From: an uncultured Pseudorhodobacter sp.
Lineage (GTDB): Bacteria; Pseudomonadota; Alphaproteobacteria; Rhodobacterales; Rhodobacteraceae
Assembly (NCBI GenBank): GCA_937910975.1
Contig: CALEMZ010000465.1
Span: forward strand, 1-8,250
DNA length: 8,250 bases
Reading direction: 5' to 3'
Shown: in pieces, positions 6,363 through 8,250 of the stretch
Layout of the letters: each line of letters begins with the position of its first letter
Numbering within the stretch: position 1 is the first letter of the stretch
Position numbers and translations under genes: made by a program
Notes under the pieces: model-generated
What the model was told of the DNA's origin: nothing
The model's database searches: none
Seen by the model: the letters and a program-made list of their open reading frames with translations, nothing else

Positions 6363-7712
6363 TTAGCCTTGCAACAACCGCTTGAGCATTTGCAGATCGT
6401 CGGAAAGTTGGCTGTCTGTGGTCATCATCTCTTCGATTTTCTTCACGCCATGCATGATGGTTGTGTGATCGCGGCCACCAAAGCGGCGGCCGATATCGGG
6501 CAACGAGCGCGAGGTCAGTTGTTTGGACAGGTACATCGCGATTTGCCGAGGCCGCACGATGGTGCGCACCCGCTTTGGCCCGATCATATCCGAAAGGCGG
6601 ATGTTGTAATGTTCGGCCACTCTGCGTTGAATTTCTTCGATGGTGATCTTGCGATCCGAGGCGCGCAGGATGTCGGCAAGGCAATCTTGCGTCAGATCCA
6701 ATGTGATTTCGCGGCCCACAAGACTAGCAAAGGCGAAAAGCCGGGTCAGCGCGCCTTCAAGCACGCGGACATTGGTGGAAATGCGATGTGCGAGGAATTC
6801 CAACACGCCCGGCGCGATGACGAGATCACGGTATTGGCCGTGATAAAACTCGGCCTTTTGTTGCAGAATTCCGAGACGCAATTCATAATCGGTCGGGTGC
6901 AGATCGACGACAAGGCCACATTGCAGGCGGCTTTTGATCCGGTCTTCAAGGCCCTTGATTTCGCCCGGCGCGCGATCAGCAGAAATCACGATCTGTTTGT
7001 TTTGGTCCACGAGCGCGTTGAATGTGTGGAAGAATTCTTCCTGGGTGCTGTCTTTGCCCGCGATGAATTGTACGTCATCAACCATAAGCACATCGACAGA
7101 GCGGAAAAGCTCCTTGAAATCCATGATCTGGCGTTCGCGCAGGGCCTGTACGAAACGGTACATGAACTGCTCGGCGGAAAGGTAGAGCACGCGCAAGTCG
7201 GGCTGGCGGAGCTGAAGTTCATGCGCAATGGCGTGCATCAGGTGGGTTTTGCCAAGGCCAACCCCGCCATAGAGAAACAGCGGGTTGAAGGTGACTGGGC
7301 CACCCTCGGCCACACGACGGGCAGCGGCATGGGCCAACTCGTTCGGCTTACCGACAACAAAGCGGTCAAAGGTGAAGCGGGTATCAAGCGGGGCGCCAGG
7401 AACTTCATCACCGTTGGTGGCGCGCTTGCGCGGCGCAGCCTCAGTGACTTTCTTCGGTTGCTTTGCCGGGCTGCGTTCCAACGCGAATTCAATGCGGTCC
7501 ACTTCTGCTCCGGAGCGGTGCAGATGGTGAAGGATGTGATCAGAGAAGTTGCGCAACACCCAGTCGCCGAAAAATGTGGTGGGCACGGAGAAGCTGGCGA
7601 CGCCCCCGGTAAGGGCAGAAAGTTTCAGCGGTTCGATCCATGTAATGTAGTTATCTTTGCCTACCCGCTTACGCAGATCTTCCCGAATTTCCACCCAGCC
7701 GTCGTTCGTCAT
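6363..7712 (-). CDS. dnaA: Chromosomal replication initiator protein DnaA
   Basis: AAA+ ATPase that binds DnaA boxes at oriC, melts the origin and recruits the helicase. The product is 449 aa, typical for the family. The N-terminal domain I includes WVEIREDLRKRVGKDNYITW (6-25). A variable linker spans about 80-110. The AAA+ core starts near TRFTFDRFVVGKPNELAHAA (111-130), with Walker A GGVGLGKT (149-156), Walker B VDVLMVDD (206-213) and the Arg-finger segment DRIKSRL (257-263). Domain IV, the DNA-binding helix-turn-helix, ends with GGRDHTTIMHGVKKIEEM (412-429), the DnaA signature. The start at 7712 is the first possible one, because a TGA lies in frame five codons upstream. Its own ribosome binding site is modest (AGG, seven bases before ATG), but a mini-ORF ends just upstream. 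No defect is seen. Confidence 0.98.
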   Translation of the reverse strand: MTNDGWVEIREDLRKRVGKDNYITWIEPLKLSALTGGVASFSVPTTFFGDWVLRNFSDHILHHLHRSGAEVDRIEFALERSPAKQPKKVTEAAPRKRATNGDEVPGAPLDTRFTFDRFVVGKPNELAHAAARRVAEGGPVTFNPLFLYGGVGLGKTHLMHAIAHELQLRQPDLRVLYLSAEQFMYRFVQALRERQIMDFKELFRSVDVLMVDDVQFIAGKDSTQEEFFHTFNALVDQNKQIVISADRAPGEIKGLEDRIKSRLQCGLVVDLHPTDYELRLGILQQKAEFYHGQYRDLVIAPGVLEFLAHRISTNVRVLEGALTRLFAFASLVGREITLDLTQDCLADILRASDRKITIEEIQRRVAEHYNIRLSDMIGPKRVRTIVRPRQIAMYLSKQLTSRSLPDIGRRFGGRDHTTIMHGVKKIEEMMTTDSQLSDDLQMLKRLLQG

Positions 7713-7716
7713 GCCA

Positions 7717-7728
7717 CTACCTGTTCAT
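7717..7728 (-). other. Three-codon mini-ORF (Met-Asn-Arg) upstream of dnaA
   Basis: ATG AAC AGG TAG (7728-7717) is preceded by GAGGG eight bases upstream, inside a G-rich run. It ends four bases before the dnaA ATG, so a ribosome that terminates here could re-initiate on dnaA. Its binding site looks better than that of dnaA. It may be chance; only the position and signals are seen. Confidence 0.3.
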
Positions 7729-7802
7729 CGACTTCGCCCTCCCCCCCACGGTCGGGGCAGACGGGCTATTAAGCGATACTCAGATATCTTGGATACGGTT
7801 GG

Positions 7803-7817
7803 CGCCCATAATGGGCG
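7803..7817. repeat. Inverted repeat 1 in the dnaA leader
   Basis: CGCCCAT, a single A, then ATGGGCG: perfect 7-bp arms around one base, centred 98 bases upstream of the dnaA ATG. The one-base centre suits a dimeric DNA-binding protein better than an RNA hairpin. Confidence 0.55.
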
Positions 7818-7847
7818 AGCAACCGCGGAACAAAAACGCACAACCGC

Positions 7848-7862
7848 TACAGCATGGCTGTA
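7848..7862. repeat. Inverted repeat 2 in the dnaA leader
   Basis: TACAGC, ATG, GCTGTA: perfect 6-bp arms around three bases, centred at 7855, 45 bases from the centre of repeat 1. As RNA it would form a short hairpin; as DNA it could be an operator half-site pair. Confidence 0.5.
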
Positions 7863-7887
7863 TCGACCGTTATCCCAGACCTCACTA

Positions 7888-7906
7888 ACCGCGCTGGAGG
7901 CGCGGT
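7888..7906. repeat. Inverted repeat 3 in the dnaA leader
   Basis: ACCGCGC, TGGAG, GCGCGGT: a perfect 7-bp GC-rich stem with a five-base loop, centred at 7897, 42 bases from repeat 2. No U-tract follows on the minus strand, so it is not an intrinsic terminator. Confidence 0.55.
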
Positions 7907-8013
7907 CGAAAGCAATGGGCGAACCCGCTCTATAGCAAAAGGCACCGCTGGCGCGGAGAAAAACAGCCTAAACCTATCAGAACGCGGTCACGTCTTGTCC
8001 CCCAGGACGAAGT

Positions 8014-8018
8014 GAATC
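8014..8018. promoter_or_regulatory. GANTC site (CcrM-type methylation motif) upstream of dnaA
   Basis: GAATC. In alphaproteobacteria GANTC is the target of the cell-cycle methyltransferase CcrM, and in Caulobacter methylation state affects dnaA transcription. The motif itself is certain; the regulatory role here is inferred. Confidence 0.4.
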
Positions 8019-8091
8019 GCTTGAATAAGTTAGCAACCAGTCAGGGGGCAGGGCAACTGATCTTCGCTGTTGACATGAATTTGATTGGTGC

Positions 8092-8096
8092 GAATC
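8092..8096. promoter_or_regulatory. Second GANTC site upstream of dnaA
   Basis: GAATC, 78 bases from the first. These are the only two GANTC motifs in the whole rpsT-dnaA interval. As with the other copy, the function is inferred from work in Caulobacter. Confidence 0.4.
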
Positions 8097-8147
8097 TGAT
8101 GGCCTGTGTAAATTCGCAACGCCTTGTTTTTTTATCGACGAGGCAAC

Positions 8148-8178
8148 GCAAAAACGGCGCATCCGAAGATGCGCCGTT
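8148..8178 (-). terminator. Intrinsic terminator of rpsT
   Basis: On the minus strand AACGGCGCATC (8178-8168), loop TTCG, GATGCGCCGTT (8163-8153) form a perfect 11-bp stem closed by the very stable C(UUCG)G tetraloop, and the T run extends to 8150. It lies 33 bases after the rpsT stop and should separate rpsT from dnaA transcription. Confidence 0.9.
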
Positions 8179-8210
8179 AATTGAATTAAACCATTGTTTG
8201 GTTTGAAAAA

Positions 8211-8250
8211 TTAGGCTGCAGGGGTTGCCAGAGCCTTAACGCGCGAGGAC
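8211..8250 (-). CDS. rpsT: 30S ribosomal protein S20, C-terminal end (partial)
   Basis: Only the last 13 codons are inside the window, reading ...SSRVKALATPAA and TAA at 8213-8211. This is the C-terminal form of S20 in Rhodobacterales, and rpsT commonly lies next to dnaA in alphaproteobacteria. S20 is a primary binder of 16S rRNA in the small subunit. The rest of the gene is past the right edge. The following UUCG terminator fits a highly expressed ribosomal gene. With so few residues the call depends on both motif and position. Confidence 0.75.
   Translation of the reverse strand, partial: SSRVKALATPAA

Larger units (their letters stand above)
7713..8147 (-). other. dnaA leader region, no gene
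   Basis: About 435 bases between the rpsT terminator and dnaA without a credible coding sequence. The short frames present have no ribosome binding site and unlike composition. The region holds the three inverted repeats, two GANTC sites (8014-8018 and 8092-8096), an A7 tract on the minus strand (8133-8127) just past the rpsT terminator, a G7 run on the minus strand (7747-7741) and the mini-ORF. The dnaA promoter is presumably here, but I cannot pick one confidently. The best DnaA-box resemblance, ATTTACACA on the minus strand (8112-8104), matches only seven of nine positions, so I do not call an origin. Confidence 0.55.

Noticed and set aside
6369..7772. 467-codon plus-strand open frame opposite dnaA
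   Set aside because: It mirrors the dnaA gene; long antisense frames are expected opposite GC-rich coding sequence.
8070..8098. Perfect -35 box TTGACA on the plus strand
   Set aside because: No acceptable -10 box lies 16-18 bases downstream, and transcription would run into the 3' end of rpsT.
8177..8189. TTAA-N5-TTAA as a CtrA binding site
   Set aside because: The CtrA consensus spacing is seven bases, and the site lies between the rpsT stop and its terminator stem, a poor place for a promoter operator.
7977..8206. Small frames between rpsT and dnaA (61 codons minus, 64 codons plus)
   Set aside because: No ribosome binding sites, both run into the rpsT terminator hairpin, and the composition is not protein-like.
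7713..8210. Chromosomal origin (oriC) next to dnaA
   Set aside because: No TTATNCACA box with fewer than two mismatches and no clear AT-rich unwinding region were found. In alphaproteobacteria the origin is usually near hemE rather than dnaA.

Overview
The window is a chromosomal replication and topology locus of an alphaproteobacterium, most likely a member of the Rhodobacterales/Roseobacter group. The evidence is the gene order rpsT-dnaA-dnaN-recF-gyrB, the GC-rich third codon positions, the S20 C-terminus ending VKALATPAA, and GC-rich hairpin repeats of a kind I associate with this group. Every confident gene lies on the minus strand, so transcription runs from the right edge to the left edge.

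In transcription order the layout is as follows. The last 13 codons of rpsT (ribosomal protein S20) end at 8211 and are followed by a strong UUCG-loop terminator. A leader of about 440 bases without a gene follows (7713-8147). It holds three inverted repeats, two GANTC methylation sites and a three-codon mini-ORF just upstream of dnaA. Then come dnaA (initiator, 449 aa), a 160-base gap, and dnaN (sliding clamp, 372 aa). A 109-base gap carries tandem GC-rich hairpin repeats. recF (gap repair/clamp-associated ATPase) is interrupted by a single-base frameshift in a T5 tract. Two accessory genes are joined to recF by ATGA stop/start overlaps: a VOC-superfamily (glyoxalase-like) protein and a LysE/RhtB-family exporter. 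gyrB (gyrase B, 816 aa) has its own well-formed sigma-70-type promoter. Past gyrB, bases 1-296 hold a hairpin with its U-tract on the opposite strand and a possible partial reading frame running off the left edge.

DnaA opens the origin, DnaN tethers polymerase III, RecF loads repair factors at gaps, and GyrB supplies the ATPase half of gyrase that removes positive supercoils. The VOC and LysE genes have no evident replication role; they appear to ride on recF transcription and translation. The locus is mostly conventional. The points worth a second look are the recF frameshift, the tandem hairpin repeat between dnaN and recF, the structured dnaA leader with its mini-ORF, and the hairpin beyond gyrB. 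I see no convincing new multi-gene system, CRISPR array, tRNA, rRNA or insertion sequence.
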